35,641 nucleotides of DNA from Verrucomicrobiales bacterium (GCA_003138485.1 PLGF01000116.1:28791-64431); one strand, 5' to 3'; shown: positions 22,541 to 31,443, counted from the first letter of the stretch. Made by a program: numbers and translations. The notes: a model not told the origin generated them from the letters alone.

Positions 22541-25500
22541 ATGGGGTCGTTTTTTCAACGCAAGCGTGTCCGGGCATTTCTGAGTCTGTTTCGTTGGTGC
22601 CGCGTGGCGCTGTTGATGGCTTTGTTGCTGGTTGTCGCGGCGGTGACCTACCTGCATCAGATTGGGTTGCCCGATTATCTCAAGCGGCCGCTGCTACGGC
22701 AGTTGCGGGAGAAGGGGTTTGAGGTGCAATTCTCCAATGCGCGCCTGGGTTGGGGGCCGTCGGTTGTCATCGACAACTGCGCGTTCAGCCGCGCCGGCCA
22801 ATCCTCCGGACCCCGCCTCTCCGCGGGGATGGTTCAGTTGGCGGTGAAGCTCAAGCCCCTGCTGCGCTCGCGCCTGGAAGTCGATTCCTTCTCGGTGACG
22901 GACGGACAACTGCGGCTGCCGCTCTCCGGGTCAAACGGGGACGCCCTGTCGCTCGACAACGTGAATGTGGAAGTGGCGCTGCTGTCAAATAACGTGGCTC
23001 AGTTGCGCACGGGCGCGGCGTCCTTTCGCGGCGTTGAAATCCGCCTCAGCGGCCAAATCAGCGATGTCGCCTCCTTGCGCAACTGGAAATCTCCCTTCCG
23101 CATCGGACAGGCGACGCCGGAGCAATTTCAGGCGCGCCTGAGGCGGGCGGCGGAAATGATCCGGCAAATCCATCTCAACGGTAGCCCGCACCTGGACCTC
23201 ATGTTCGCAGCCGACGGCGGGGACATGAACAGTTTGAGGGCGGACCTGAGATTTGCCGCGCGGGAAGCGGCCACGCCGTGGGGCGAAGCGGGGCAATTTG
23301 AATTGCGGGCCGCTTTCGCGCACATGCTCAATTCAGGACGCGGCCCCCTTGCGCAGGTCCGCGTGAGCGCGGAGCGTGTGGCAACGCCATGGGGCGGGGC
23401 CGGCAGTTTCCGCTTCTCGGCCGATTTATCCCGGGACGCCAGTACGAATCTTCAAGCGGCCATCCATTTTGACGGAAGCGAGCTGGAGGCCAAATGGAAG
23501 ACGCCGGACGGCAGCAACGGGTGGGGTCGCGCCGCCAGCGCGCGCTGGGACGGGGAGGCGGCGCTGATCTTTACCAACCGCATGCCCGCGTCTCTGGCGG
23601 GAACGTTGCGCGCCGCCGGGGCGCAAACGCCTTGGGGATCCGCGGCGTCGCTTGACCTTTCCTCCACCAACCTTGTGCCGGAGTCTCTGGCGGGAACGCT
23701 GCGCGCGGCCGGGGCGCAGACACCTTGGGGGTCGGCGTCGTCGCTTGATCTGTCGTGGCAGGCCCGCCGGACGCAGGCGGCTGCGGGCGCGGACGCCGCG
23801 TGGGGGCCGTGGAAGATCATCTGGCCGTATTCAATTGACTGGCAGGCCGCGGCAAACGATGTCAGATCACCCAAGCTTGAAATTGAAACGGCGGCGCTGG
23901 AAGGACGCTGGAGCGCGCCGGATTTGGCGGTGCGGAAGGCGCGGGTGCGGTTGTATGACGGCAATCTGGACTGCCAGGCGAGCTTGAACGCCGCCTCGCG
24001 CGAAGTGCGGCTTCACGCTGCGGCGGACTTCGACCCGCACAAGGTTGCACCTCTGCTCACCTCGGCGGCGCAACATTGGATTTCGCAATTCGATTGGGCC
24101 GCTCCGCCCCAAGTCACGGGCGACCTGAGCCTGGTGCTCCCGCCCTGGACCAACCGGCCGGACGGCTGGCTGGAAGCGTTTCGCTCCAGTATCGCGCTGG
24201 CCGGAGATTTTACGGTCGGCCCGGGTTCGTTCCGCGGTGTGGCGGCGGATTCGGCCGCCTCGCATTTCTCTTATACCAACCGTGTCTGGAACCTGCCGCT
24301 CCTGCGCGCGGCGCGCTCGGAGGGCGGGGTGGAGATGACTTACACGGGGAACGAGGCGACGCACGACTATTATTTTAAAGTCAATTGCAGCCTGGACCCG
24401 GCGGACGTGCGGGACTGGCTCCAGCCCGCCCAACAGAGCCTGCTGGACGAGGTCAAAATATCCCAGCCGCCGCAAACGCATGTCGAGGTCTGGGGCAACT
24501 GGCGCAACCGGGAAGCCCTCGGCTTTTCCGGAACGGTCGCGGCGGGGAAATTCGCGGCGCGGGGCCAGAGCTTCGATTCGCTGCAAGCGGCGTTGGATTA
24601 CACCAACCACTTCCTGCGGGTCGTTGGATTGCGGGCGGCCCGGGGGGCGGGCACGTTGTCGGCCCCGCTGGTGACCGCTGATTTCGAGGCCAAACGGATC
24701 GTATTGACCAACATCGAAAGCACGCTGGAACTGGGTCTGGCGCGCCAGGCGCTGGGGACCAACACGCCTCACTTCCTGAGCCAGTTGTCCTTCGAGAAGC
24801 CCCCCACGGTGCGGGTCTCCGGCTCTTTCCAATGGGACAATCCCCTGGCCACGGATGTGCGTTTCCATGTCGAGGGCGAGAGTTTTCGGTGGACTAATCT
24901 GACGGCCGAGACGATCACCGGGGAGGTGCATTGGCTGGCGCGGACGGTATTCGTGACCAACGTCCAGGCGGGTCTCTACAAGACCGGCAGGCTGGGCGGC
25001 TGGATCACATTCGACTACGTGCCCAGAAATGGGTGCAGCTTCCGCAGCGACCTTACGGCCCGGAACATTGACCTTTCGGCGCTGATCAAAGGGCTGAATG
25101 GCAGAAGCAACCGCGTGGAAGGCCTGCTGGACGGCCATTTGGCACTGGCCGCTCCCTTGGGCGGCGAGAAAAAAGACGTGACGGGCATTGGTTACGTTTA
25201 CGTGCATGACGCGCTGCTGTGGGACATTAAAGTCTTCGGAATCTTCTCGCCGGTGCTCAACCTCATCGCGCCGGGGGCGGGCGAAAGCCGCGCGCGGGAG
25301 GCGATGGCGACGTTTGCCGTTGCCAACGGCGAGGTTACGAGCGACGACCTGCAAATCCTCGCGCCGGGCTACCGCCTGCTTTACCGCGGCAAGGTGAGCC
25401 TTGACAAGCAAATCGACGCTCGGGTGGAAGCGGACCTGTTGCGGGACACGCCGTTGCTGGGGCGGTTGTTGAGCCTGGTGCTGACGCCCCTGGGAAAGAT

Positions 25501-25663
25501 ATTCGAATACCACATCAGCGGCTCGACACTCAACCCGTCAATAGAGCCGGTCTATATTCCGAATGTTTTGATGATGGTGTTGCGCCCCTTCCACACCCTC
25601 AAATCCATCCTGCCGGAAGCCCCCGCGCAAGCCCCGCCCGAGCCGGCCAAACCGCCGCCGTAA
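22541..25663 (+). CDS. Very large AsmA-like membrane-anchored protein
   Basis: 1040 aa, beginning 6 bp after the DUF4340 gene. One N-terminal membrane helix (about 21-37) leads into a long beta-rich region typical of AsmA/TamB-like proteins, which form hydrophobic grooves for lipid movement across the periplasm. Near the C-terminus the text ATFAVANGEVTSDDLQILAP, then GKVSLDKQIDARV, resembles the AsmA C-terminal region. In the middle (about 243-425) the phrase TPWGxAxS recurs five or six times, and one 31-residue unit is tandemly duplicated. The C-terminal tail is Pro/Ala-rich. Being the last gene of the operon, it suggests that the exporter takes part in envelope lipid or surface-polymer transport, which is inference. 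Confidence 0.75.
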   Translation: MGSFFQRKRVRAFLSLFRWCRVALLMALLLVVAAVTYLHQIGLPDYLKRPLLRQLREKGFEVQFSNARLGWGPSVVIDNCAFSRAGQSSGPRLSAGMVQLAVKLKPLLRSRLEVDSFSVTDGQLRLPLSGSNGDALSLDNVNVEVALLSNNVAQLRTGAASFRGVEIRLSGQISDVASLRNWKSPFRIGQATPEQFQARLRRAAEMIRQIHLNGSPHLDLMFAADGGDMNSLRADLRFAAREAATPWGEAGQFELRAAFAHMLNSGRGPLAQVRVSAERVATPWGGAGSFRFSADLSRDASTNLQAAIHFDGSELEAKWKTPDGSNGWGRAASARWDGEAALIFTNRMPASLAGTLRAAGAQTPWGSAASLDLSSTNLVPESLAGTLRAAGAQTPWGSASSLDLSWQARRTQAAAGADAAWGPWKIIWPYSIDWQAAANDVRSPKLEIETAALEGRWSAPDLAVRKARVRLYDGNLDCQASLNAASREVRLHAAADFDPHKVAPLLTSAAQHWISQFDWAAPPQVTGDLSLVLPPWTNRPDGWLEAFRSSIALAGDFTVGPGSFRGVAADSAASHFSYTNRVWNLPLLRAARSEGGVEMTYTGNEATHDYYFKVNCSLDPADVRDWLQPAQQSLLDEVKISQPPQTHVEVWGNWRNREALGFSGTVAAGKFAARGQSFDSLQAALDYTNHFLRVVGLRAARGAGTLSAPLVTADFEAKRIVLTNIESTLELGLARQALGTNTPHFLSQLSFEKPPTVRVSGSFQWDNPLATDVRFHVEGESFRWTNLTAETITGEVHWLARTVFVTNVQAGLYKTGRLGGWITFDYVPRNGCSFRSDLTARNIDLSALIKGLNGRSNRVEGLLDGHLALAAPLGGEKKDVTGIGYVYVHDALLWDIKVFGIFSPVLNLIAPGAGESRAREAMATFAVANGEVTSDDLQILAPGYRLLYRGKVSLDKQIDARVEADLLRDTPLLGRLLSLVLTPLGKIFEYHISGSTLNPSIEPVYIPNVLMMVLRPFHTLKSILPEAPAQAPPEPAKPPP
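23591..23757 (+). repeat. 93-bp in-frame tandem repeat inside the AsmA-like gene
   Basis: A unit beginning TCTCTGGCGGGAACG is present at 23591 and again at 23684, exactly 93 bp (31 codons) apart. The second copy runs to about 23757. The two copies encode SLAGTLRAAGAQTPWGSA followed by SLDLS, with silent differences between them, so the duplication is old enough to have drifted but is kept in frame. Confidence 0.9.
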
Positions 25664-25859
25664 GATAACGCGCAGGGAGAATGCGGAGGAGTCTGCCCGC
25701 GGAACACCGGAGATCGAGGAGGCTCTGAGGCAGAGTGTCTTTTCGTTGCCTTTTGTTCGAAACCCTTTTGGTTGCGACCGGGTTGGTTTGAGCTTGGCAA
25801 GGCGAAGGTGGAATAAAAAGCGATTGAGAAATGGTCGTTGAACATCTGTCATTTACAAT

Positions 25860-27650
25860 TTGGCTCAGTGCTCTCTGGCGTCTTTGCCTTTGCGCGCGAA
25901 AGGCCGTTTTCCCTTGTTGGGCTGGAGTTCTTCCGCGGCGCACAGAACGCTGGCAAAGTTGGCCGGTTTCGCACAACCTGTCGGCTTGCGAAGGTTTTCC
26001 ATCGGGGGCGCCGCGGCGGGGCGATACGGGCTGGCGGCGGCGGCGGGTTTGGTGACGGGCCTGGGGTTCGCGCCGGTGCAATTCGCCGGAGCGGCCTGGG
26101 TCGGTCCGGGCCTGATTTTGTTTTGCGCCATGGGATGGAGTGGCGGAAAGGCTTTCCGGGCAGGGTGGGTTGCGGGGCTGGCGCATTTTCTGAGCACCCT
26201 CTACTGGCTGCTGTGGATGCCTTTCGCCTGGCACGGGATTCCGCTGGCGCCGGCGCTGGCCTGGGTGGCCTTGAGTTCCTATTGCGCGGTCTTTTTCGGT
26301 CTGTGGGTCTGGTTTTGCTGGAGGATGTTTCCGGCCCGGTTGGCCGTGCCGGGTGTCTCCATGGTCGAAGCCGCGGATCGATTCCTCGACACGCCCGCCC
26401 GGCGGCGGATCATTTGGGCCGTTCTTTGCGCGGCTTCGTGGACGGCCCTGGAAGTGGCGCGGGGGCGGTTTCTGGGCGGATTCCCCTGGAATTTTATCGC
26501 CGTGTCGCAATACAGGCTGACGCCTCTGATCCAAATCGCCTCGATCACCGGTGTTTACGGTGTCACGTTTCTGATGGTTTGGTTTTCTGTCGCCTTGTCG
26601 GCCGCCCTGTTGAGGCTGGCACGCCGGCCCTCACCTCAGGGAACATGGGCCGACGCCGCCTTGCCGCTGCTGGTTTTGGCTGGGACGGCGAGTTGGGGCA
26701 TGACGAGATTCGCAGTCGGGCCTGCCTCCGGCCGCGAAATAAAGGCGGCGCTAATCCAGCCGAGCATACCGCAAACCCTGATATTCGATCCAAAGGCGGA
26801 TGCGACCCGGTTCCAGGAGGTCATCAAGCTTTCGGAGGCGGCGCTGGCGGAGAAGCCCGACGTTCTGCTCTGGCCGGAGTCGGCGGTTCCCAATCTGGGG
26901 CCGGAAAACCAGGAGGCGATTGCCCGGATGCTTGCCCGGAATCCGACGTGGCTGGTTTTCTGCGCGGACTCCAGTGAACAGCTTCCTTCCGGGGCTTACG
27001 CGGATTTCAACAGCAGCTTTCTGTTGGACCCCGGCGGGGTGATTAGGGCGATCTATCACAAGCGGCGGCTGGTCATATTTGGGGAATACATTCCCCTGGC
27101 GCGCTGGCTGCCGTTTCTTAAATGGCTCACGCCCATTGGCGATGGTTTTACGCCGGGGGACCGTCCTGTTTGCTTTGAGTTGACGCATCCCCATGCGCGG
27201 TGTTCGGTGCTGATCTGTTTCGAGGACATGTTTCCACAGGAGGCCCGCGAACACGCGGGGCCGGACACGGATTTCCTGATCAACCTTACCAACGACGGCT
27301 GGTTTGGCGACGGCCCCGAACAAATCCAGCAAGCCGCCAGCGCGGTCTTTCGGGCGGTCGAGAACGGCATCCCGCTGGTGCGCTGCACCAACAACGGCCT
27401 GACTTGCTGGGTGGATGCGCAAGGGCGCATAAGGGAAATGGAAGAGCCGGGCGGCAACATTTACGGGGCCGGCTATATGATGCCGACGATTCCATTGGCG
27501 GCCTTGGGCGCGGATCATTCAACCTATTACAATCGTCATGGAGATTGGTTTGGCTGGAGTTGCTGCGGTCTGAGCATTGGGGCTTTGGCGTGGCGGGGAG
27601 CAGGGCGTCAATCGGCACAATTGTCCCGTGACTCGCAAGACAGTGTCTAA
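25860..27650 (+). CDS. lnt: Apolipoprotein N-acyltransferase
   Basis: 596 aa from a TTG at 25860. TTG codons at 25959 and 25986 are in frame, and the latter (554 aa) gives a more usual length, so the exact start is uncertain and has no Shine-Dalgarno sequence. Lnt adds the third acyl chain to lipoproteins in the inner membrane. The N-terminal half holds several membrane helices (GLAAAAGLVTGLGFAP, then FLSTLYWLLWMPFA and SFSVALSAALL-type segments). The C-terminal half is a nitrilase-type domain with the triad Glu340 (LLWPESAVP), Lys401 (YHKRRLV) and Cys453 (LICFEDMFP), numbered from the long form. It is followed by the sigma-54 site and by no gene on the same strand for over 1.4 kb. Confidence 0.9.
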   Translation: MAQCSLASLPLRAKGRFPLLGWSSSAAHRTLAKLAGFAQPVGLRRFSIGGAAAGRYGLAAAAGLVTGLGFAPVQFAGAAWVGPGLILFCAMGWSGGKAFRAGWVAGLAHFLSTLYWLLWMPFAWHGIPLAPALAWVALSSYCAVFFGLWVWFCWRMFPARLAVPGVSMVEAADRFLDTPARRRIIWAVLCAASWTALEVARGRFLGGFPWNFIAVSQYRLTPLIQIASITGVYGVTFLMVWFSVALSAALLRLARRPSPQGTWADAALPLLVLAGTASWGMTRFAVGPASGREIKAALIQPSIPQTLIFDPKADATRFQEVIKLSEAALAEKPDVLLWPESAVPNLGPENQEAIARMLARNPTWLVFCADSSEQLPSGAYADFNSSFLLDPGGVIRAIYHKRRLVIFGEYIPLARWLPFLKWLTPIGDGFTPGDRPVCFELTHPHARCSVLICFEDMFPQEAREHAGPDTDFLINLTNDGWFGDGPEQIQQAASAVFRAVENGIPLVRCTNNGLTCWVDAQGRIREMEEPGGNIYGAGYMMPTIPLAALGADHSTYYNRHGDWFGWSCCGLSIGALAWRGAGRQSAQLSRDSQDSV

Positions 27651-27661
27651 AAATCGAGACA
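27638..27661. promoter_or_regulatory. Possible activator-binding dyads upstream of a sigma-54 promoter
   Basis: AGACA-G-TGTCT (27638-27648) is a perfect inverted repeat overlapping the end of lnt. A second AGACA (27657-27661) makes another dyad, TGTCT-N8-AGACA, and one more TGTCT is at 27686-27690. They lie 50-100 bp upstream of the -24 box at 27735, where enhancer-binding proteins of sigma-54 systems usually bind. The coupling to the promoter is inference. Confidence 0.35.
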
Positions 27662-27734
27662 GCCGTTTTCGGTGGAATTTGCAAGTGTCTGATTAAGAAC
27701 GACTTGTAGAAACACGGGAAGGCCCTGTTTTCGC

Positions 27735-27750
27735 TGGCACGACCTTTGCT
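27735..27750 (+). promoter_or_regulatory. Near-perfect sigma-54 promoter
   Basis: TGGCACGACCTTTGCT has TGGCAC at the -24 position, TTGC at -12, and exactly ten bases between GG (27736-27737) and GC (27748-27749). It matches the consensus without a mismatch and shares the pattern GGCACG-N2-CT-N-TGCT with the VPDSG-CTERM promoter at 13155. Transcription should begin near 27761 and run rightwards into a stretch where I see no established gene. Confidence 0.72.
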
Positions 27751-27762
27751 TAAAGAAAAGGC

Positions 27763-27891
27763 GTGGATACTGCAAAGCGATTTATATTTTATCTGCGCTA
27801 TTATTTGATTCCGCAGGCGTCGTTCGGGGTGTTCGTCTTGGCGGAGGGCGTGTTCCTTTACGGTCTATATCGCGCGATCACAGGGCGCTGA
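27763..27891 (+). CDS. Possible 42-residue hydrophobic peptide
   Basis: A GTG-started frame of 42 codons with a basic start (MDTAKRFIFYLRYY) and a hydrophobic stretch (SFGVFVLAEGVFLYGLY). It begins only about two bases after the expected sigma-54 start site, so it would have to be leaderless, which makes it doubtful. I do not recognise it and give it only as the sole short frame in the right place. Confidence 0.15.
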   Translation: MDTAKRFIFYLRYYLIPQASFGVFVLAEGVFLYGLYRAITGR

Positions 27892-28155
27892 CTGTGGACC
27901 GGGAGAATGGACGGTCTGGCTGCTCCTCACCAATCGTCCAAGGCGGTCAAATGTTTGCCGCCGGTGTCGGCGACAACTATGTGGGTGGCAGGGCTGGCAA
28001 TTTGCAGGGGCGAAACGACCCTTGGGTCAATCCGATTTTCGGCCGGTTCGATGATCGGGGAACGTTTGGTGGCTCTGGAGGTGTATGGGGGCTCAATCCT
28101 CAGTCTTATTTTCACTCTCTTTTCTTGCGTGTTCATAAGAAAACCTTCAATAAAT

Positions 28156-28200
28156 CCGATGCCCTCGCGTGCCATTGCCAGCAGTGCATCGGGTTTCTGT
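28156..28200 (+). terminator. Rho-independent terminator downstream of the sigma-54 locus
   Basis: CCGATGC (28156-28162) pairs with GCATCGG (28186-28192), followed by GTTTCTGTTTATTT. The loop is long (23 nt). It would end a transcript of about 430 nt beginning at the 27735 promoter. Confidence 0.6.
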
Positions 28201-28382
28201 TTATTTAACACACAATTGGACGTGACGCAACCGGGGCAATGCCTTTTCGCGTTTAAGTGATTGCCCTAGTTGAAAGCCGATGGGGCGTGCGCGGAGGGCG
28301 GGCAAGAGCCTCCGCGACCGCTGCCGGATTTGCAATTGCCGGCAAGCGCAAGTCCGCCGCGGCGGGCCGGACACCGCCAGTT

Positions 28383-28913
28383 TCAGAATTGGTCTTCCTT
28401 CTCTTTGAACAGAATATTGAAGGTGGTCATCGATCCGTAGCAGCGGGATATGTATTGCTGCAGCTCAATCTTCTCCGCGTCCGACAATTGCGGGTGGGCG
28501 TTGATCTTCTGCTCCAGGACGCGCAGGTTGTTGCGCATCATGACGATTTTGTGGAAGAATATCTCCAGCGGTACTTCCTTGCTTTGCAACGACGCGTCCG
28601 TCGGGCGCAAGAGCAGCGAGCCGCCCTGCCAGCGCGCCGCCAGCCTGGCGACGATGGTGTCGTCCCGCTCCAGGCCCAGTTCCCTGACCATGACGCTGAC
28701 GGTTTCGGCGATCAACGTCGAGAGCGGCTGTGTCAGCCCGCTGAGATCGGCCTGCGCCTCGGCCGGCTGCAAATCGCTGTGTTCGGGCGCGATCGTCTGC
28801 AATCCGGAGTCGAACCGGATGTCGGCGAGATGTTCGGAAATACTTTTGACAGTTCCCACTCCGTGATCGGGGTGATGGACTTTCATCCCGATGTGCATTG
28901 ATTGTAGTCTCAT
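28383..28913 (-). CDS. Small CarD/KOW-like protein with helical C-terminus
   Basis: 176 aa from the ATG at 28913; ATGs at 28898 and 28886 are alternatives, and none has a good Shine-Dalgarno sequence. The N-terminal 50 or so residues (MKVHHPDHGVGTVKSISEHL) resemble the beta-barrel of CarD/RID and KOW domains that contact RNA polymerase or nucleic acids, with the conserved H-P-x-x-G-V-G core. The rest is helical and ends in MTTFNILFKEKEDQF. I associate this arrangement with uncharacterised verrucomicrobial proteins. The gene is divergent from the PAS kinase gene, with 145 bp between the starts. A role in transcription is suggested by the fold only. Confidence 0.72.
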   Translation of the reverse strand: MRLQSMHIGMKVHHPDHGVGTVKSISEHLADIRFDSGLQTIAPEHSDLQPAEAQADLSGLTQPLSTLIAETVSVMVRELGLERDDTIVARLAARWQGGSLLLRPTDASLQSKEVPLEIFFHKIVMMRNNLRVLEQKINAHPQLSDAEKIELQQYISRCYGSMTTFNILFKEKEDQF

Positions 28914-29058
28914 GTTGTGAATGAATTGGACATCGCATTGAACATCTGGCGTCCGCCCACCAAAGGCAAGCGTCAAAGCAGGCCGGGCGCATTTGACTCG
29001 CGCGCGCCAATTTTGTTTGGTGCTGGCTGCCAAACAAAGGTAAACTTCTGATTGCAAG

Positions 29059-31374
29059 ATGAGGCGTGAAACGGATTTCGTTCTTGAACAAGCGGCCTGG
29101 CCGGCCATGGTTTTGGAGGAGAATGGCAGCATTCGCCGGCTCAATCAGGCCGCCCGCCGCGTCTTTGATTTCTCCAGCCGCCCGGAAGGCCCCGACCTTG
29201 CTTCGATCTGGGACCCGGCCAACCCGCTGCCGCTGGAGAGCTTGTTGAGCCAGGCATCCGACGCCGGAACGATGCATGTCACGCTGCGCGTCTTGGATGG
29301 CGGCGCGGCGGAGTTCGTCGCGCACCTGGCCAGAGTTGTCCGGGACAATTGTCCGTATTTGGTGCTGCAGTTGTTCAAGGATTCAGGCGCTGCCTTTCCC
29401 GAATTGGCTTACGCGCCGCCGTCGAAGGAGATTCCGCGCCGGCCCGTTGCTGCCTCCGCCGCGGACGCTGGCGGCCTTCCCTTTGATCTTTCCAACGCAG
29501 GCTGGGCCGTCTTTCTGGTGGACGCGGGGTGGGGGATTGTCCGCGCCAATCCGGAAGCGCGGCGCCTCTTTGGATCGAAGGCGACGAGGGAGGGCGCGGC
29601 ATTGATGGCGCTGTGTGCTCCCGAAGACGCGGGAACCCTGGAGAAGTTGTTGTCCGGGCCGCGGAAGGAGGCGGCGACCTGGCTCAAGTTCCGGCTGGAG
29701 CAGGGGACGGCCAGGCCCATGTGCGTGCAATTATGTCCCGCCGACGACTCGAAAAGGGTCTTGTTGCAAGCGTTCCCAGAGGCGCCCGCGAGCCATGCGC
29801 CCGGGCCGGCCTTGGCTCTGGCGGTCCCGACTGGGACGGAGGAGGAGGAAGATTTTTTGTTGCAAGACGCCGACTGGCCATCGGTGTTGGTGCGGAAGAC
29901 CGGAGAAGTGCTGCGGGCCAATCGCGCGGCCGTTCGCGCCTTTGGAGCGGCAATCGAGCGAAAGGATGGAAACCTGGCTATGATTTGGTCGGCCCAAAAC
30001 CCGGACTCGGTCCAGCAGTTTCTCAGCCTGCCAACGCGGGGCGAGGCGTCGGCGTTGAAGTTCGCGCTCAAGAGCGGGTTGCCGGGGGTTTTTGCGGCGC
30101 ATTTGAGCGAAACGGCGCGTGAGGATGTCGCGTTGCTGCAATTGCTCAAAGCGGCGGTCCCCGTGCTGGAGGGGGTCGTGCCGGCCAAGGTCGAGTCTCC
30201 ATCCCCGTCGGCGGCGCCCGCCGTCGGCGCAGCCGTTTCGGCTGGGGTGGATGCCGGGCTGGCGCATAAACAGAAGTTGGATTGCGCGTTGCAACTGGCG
30301 CGATCCGTGGCGCTGGATTTCAACAACGCGCTGACCAGCATTTTGGGGCATACGTCGTTGTTGTTGAGCAAGGCCGAAAACACGCATCCCTGGCGCAATT
30401 CGCTGGCGGAAATCGAGAAATCCGCCGCCAAAGCCGCCGAGATCGCCAACGATCTGGCCGCCTTCAGCCGCCAGGAAAAGGACACGCGCGTCCAGGTGGC
30501 CGGCAATCTGAATACGTTGCTGGAACGGACTATCGAGGCTTTCCAGAGTTCGTTGCAGAAGCCCATCGTCGTTTTGCGCCAGTTGGAGCGCAAACTTTAC
30601 ACCGCCAGTTTCGACGAGGCCAAGATGCAGCAGGCACTGATCAAAGTGCTGGAAAACGCCGCGGAAGCCATCAAGGCCGAGGGAAAAATAAACGTGCAGA
30701 CCCGCAATCTCGACCTGTCCGAGCCGACCCATGACCGCACGGCCAAACTGGTCGCGGGCAGCTATGTGTGCGTTGAAATCTCCGACACCGGCGCCGGGAT
30801 CGGGCCGGAGGCCATGCCGCGCATATTTGAGCCGTTCTTTTCCACCAAAGGCGCGCGCCACCGCGGGCTGGGCCTGGCGTGGGTTTATGGCATCGTCACC
30901 AATCACGGCGGGGGCGTGGCCGTCTCCAGCCAGCCCGGCGCGGGCACGACAGTGCGCCTGTATTTGCCGGCCATCAGGCGGATCGCGCGCGAGGCCCCGG
31001 TATCGCCGACCGACCTGACCGGCAACCAGACTCTGCTCTTTGTCGATGATGAGGACCTGCTCTTGACCATGGGCCAGATGATTCTCTCCTCGTTCGGCTA
31101 CACGGTTCTAACGGCCAACAGCGGCCAAAAGGCGCTGGAAATCTTCTCGGCTTCGCCCAAGAAGATCGACCTTGTCATCACCGACCTGGTCATGCCGAAC
31201 ATGAGCGGACGCGAGTTGGGCGAGCAAATTTTGAAACTCAAGCCGGGGACGCGCATTCTCTGGTCCAGCGGTTACGTGCGCCCGGCCGACGCGCAGGAGC
31301 AGGAGCGCTATTTGCAGAAGCCCTTCACGAGCCAGGACCTGCTGCGGAAGGTCAAGCAGGTGCTCTCAGAATGA
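29059..31374 (+). CDS. PAS-rich hybrid histidine kinase lacking the phospho-accepting histidine
   Basis: 771 aa, cytosolic, with no membrane helix. Three degenerate PAS-like units are seen near 8-45, 140-175 and 255-300 (WPAMVLEENGSIRRLN, WAVFLVDAGWGIVRAN, WPSVLVRKTGEVLRAN). The dimerisation helix reads SVALDFNNALTSILGHTSLL, with Leu419 (codon CTG, 30313-30315) where other members have His in AHDFNN. The HATPase motifs are intact: ENAAEAI, DTGAGIG, FEPFFSTKG and GLGLAWVYGI. A receiver domain closes the protein, with its phospho-Asp at 709 in VITDLVMPNMSG and KPF at the end. It therefore cannot autophosphorylate in the usual way. It may act as an ATP-binding regulator, or its receiver may take phosphate from another kinase. 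Confidence 0.88.
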   Translation: MRRETDFVLEQAAWPAMVLEENGSIRRLNQAARRVFDFSSRPEGPDLASIWDPANPLPLESLLSQASDAGTMHVTLRVLDGGAAEFVAHLARVVRDNCPYLVLQLFKDSGAAFPELAYAPPSKEIPRRPVAASAADAGGLPFDLSNAGWAVFLVDAGWGIVRANPEARRLFGSKATREGAALMALCAPEDAGTLEKLLSGPRKEAATWLKFRLEQGTARPMCVQLCPADDSKRVLLQAFPEAPASHAPGPALALAVPTGTEEEEDFLLQDADWPSVLVRKTGEVLRANRAAVRAFGAAIERKDGNLAMIWSAQNPDSVQQFLSLPTRGEASALKFALKSGLPGVFAAHLSETAREDVALLQLLKAAVPVLEGVVPAKVESPSPSAAPAVGAAVSAGVDAGLAHKQKLDCALQLARSVALDFNNALTSILGHTSLLLSKAENTHPWRNSLAEIEKSAAKAAEIANDLAAFSRQEKDTRVQVAGNLNTLLERTIEAFQSSLQKPIVVLRQLERKLYTASFDEAKMQQALIKVLENAAEAIKAEGKINVQTRNLDLSEPTHDRTAKLVAGSYVCVEISDTGAGIGPEAMPRIFEPFFSTKGARHRGLGLAWVYGIVTNHGGGVAVSSQPGAGTTVRLYLPAIRRIAREAPVSPTDLTGNQTLLFVDDEDLLLTMGQMILSSFGYTVLTANSGQKALEIFSASPKKIDLVITDLVMPNMSGRELGEQILKLKPGTRILWSSGYVRPADAQEQERYLQKPFTSQDLLRKVKQVLSE

Positions 31375-31408
31375 TTCCATGCGGAAAAAACTTGCGTCAT
31401 ATCATTAG

Positions 31409-31437
31409 TTGACTTTATTCCTGTGTTGGTCTTGAAT
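31409..31437 (+). promoter_or_regulatory. Possible sigma-70 promoter giving a leaderless LysR transcript
   Basis: TTGACT (31409-31414) and TTGAAT (31432-31437) are 17 bp apart. A start seven bases after the -10 box would be 31444, exactly the ATG of the regulator gene, and no Shine-Dalgarno sequence precedes that ATG. The -35 box is good; the -10 box matches 4 of 6. Confidence 0.4.
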
Positions 31438-31443
31438 TAAAAA

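Larger units (their letters stand above)
27651..28382. other. Gene-poor stretch holding a sigma-54 promoter and terminator
   Basis: About 730 bp without a convincing gene. It holds the sigma-54-type promoter (27735-27750), a possible 42-codon frame (27763-27891), and a terminator (28156-28200). Frames of 94 to 117 codons on both strands (27894-28260) run through the terminator and match nothing I know. A GC-rich inverted repeat, TGCCGG (28322-28327) with CCGGCA (28339-28344), lies beyond the end of the minus-strand 28383 gene and may be a weak terminator for it. Confidence 0.5.

Noticed and set aside
27927..28211. 94-codon minus-strand frame ending in TALDDW
   Set aside because: The ending looked protein-like, but the frame starts inside the terminator with a GTG, has no ribosome site, and no family could be named.
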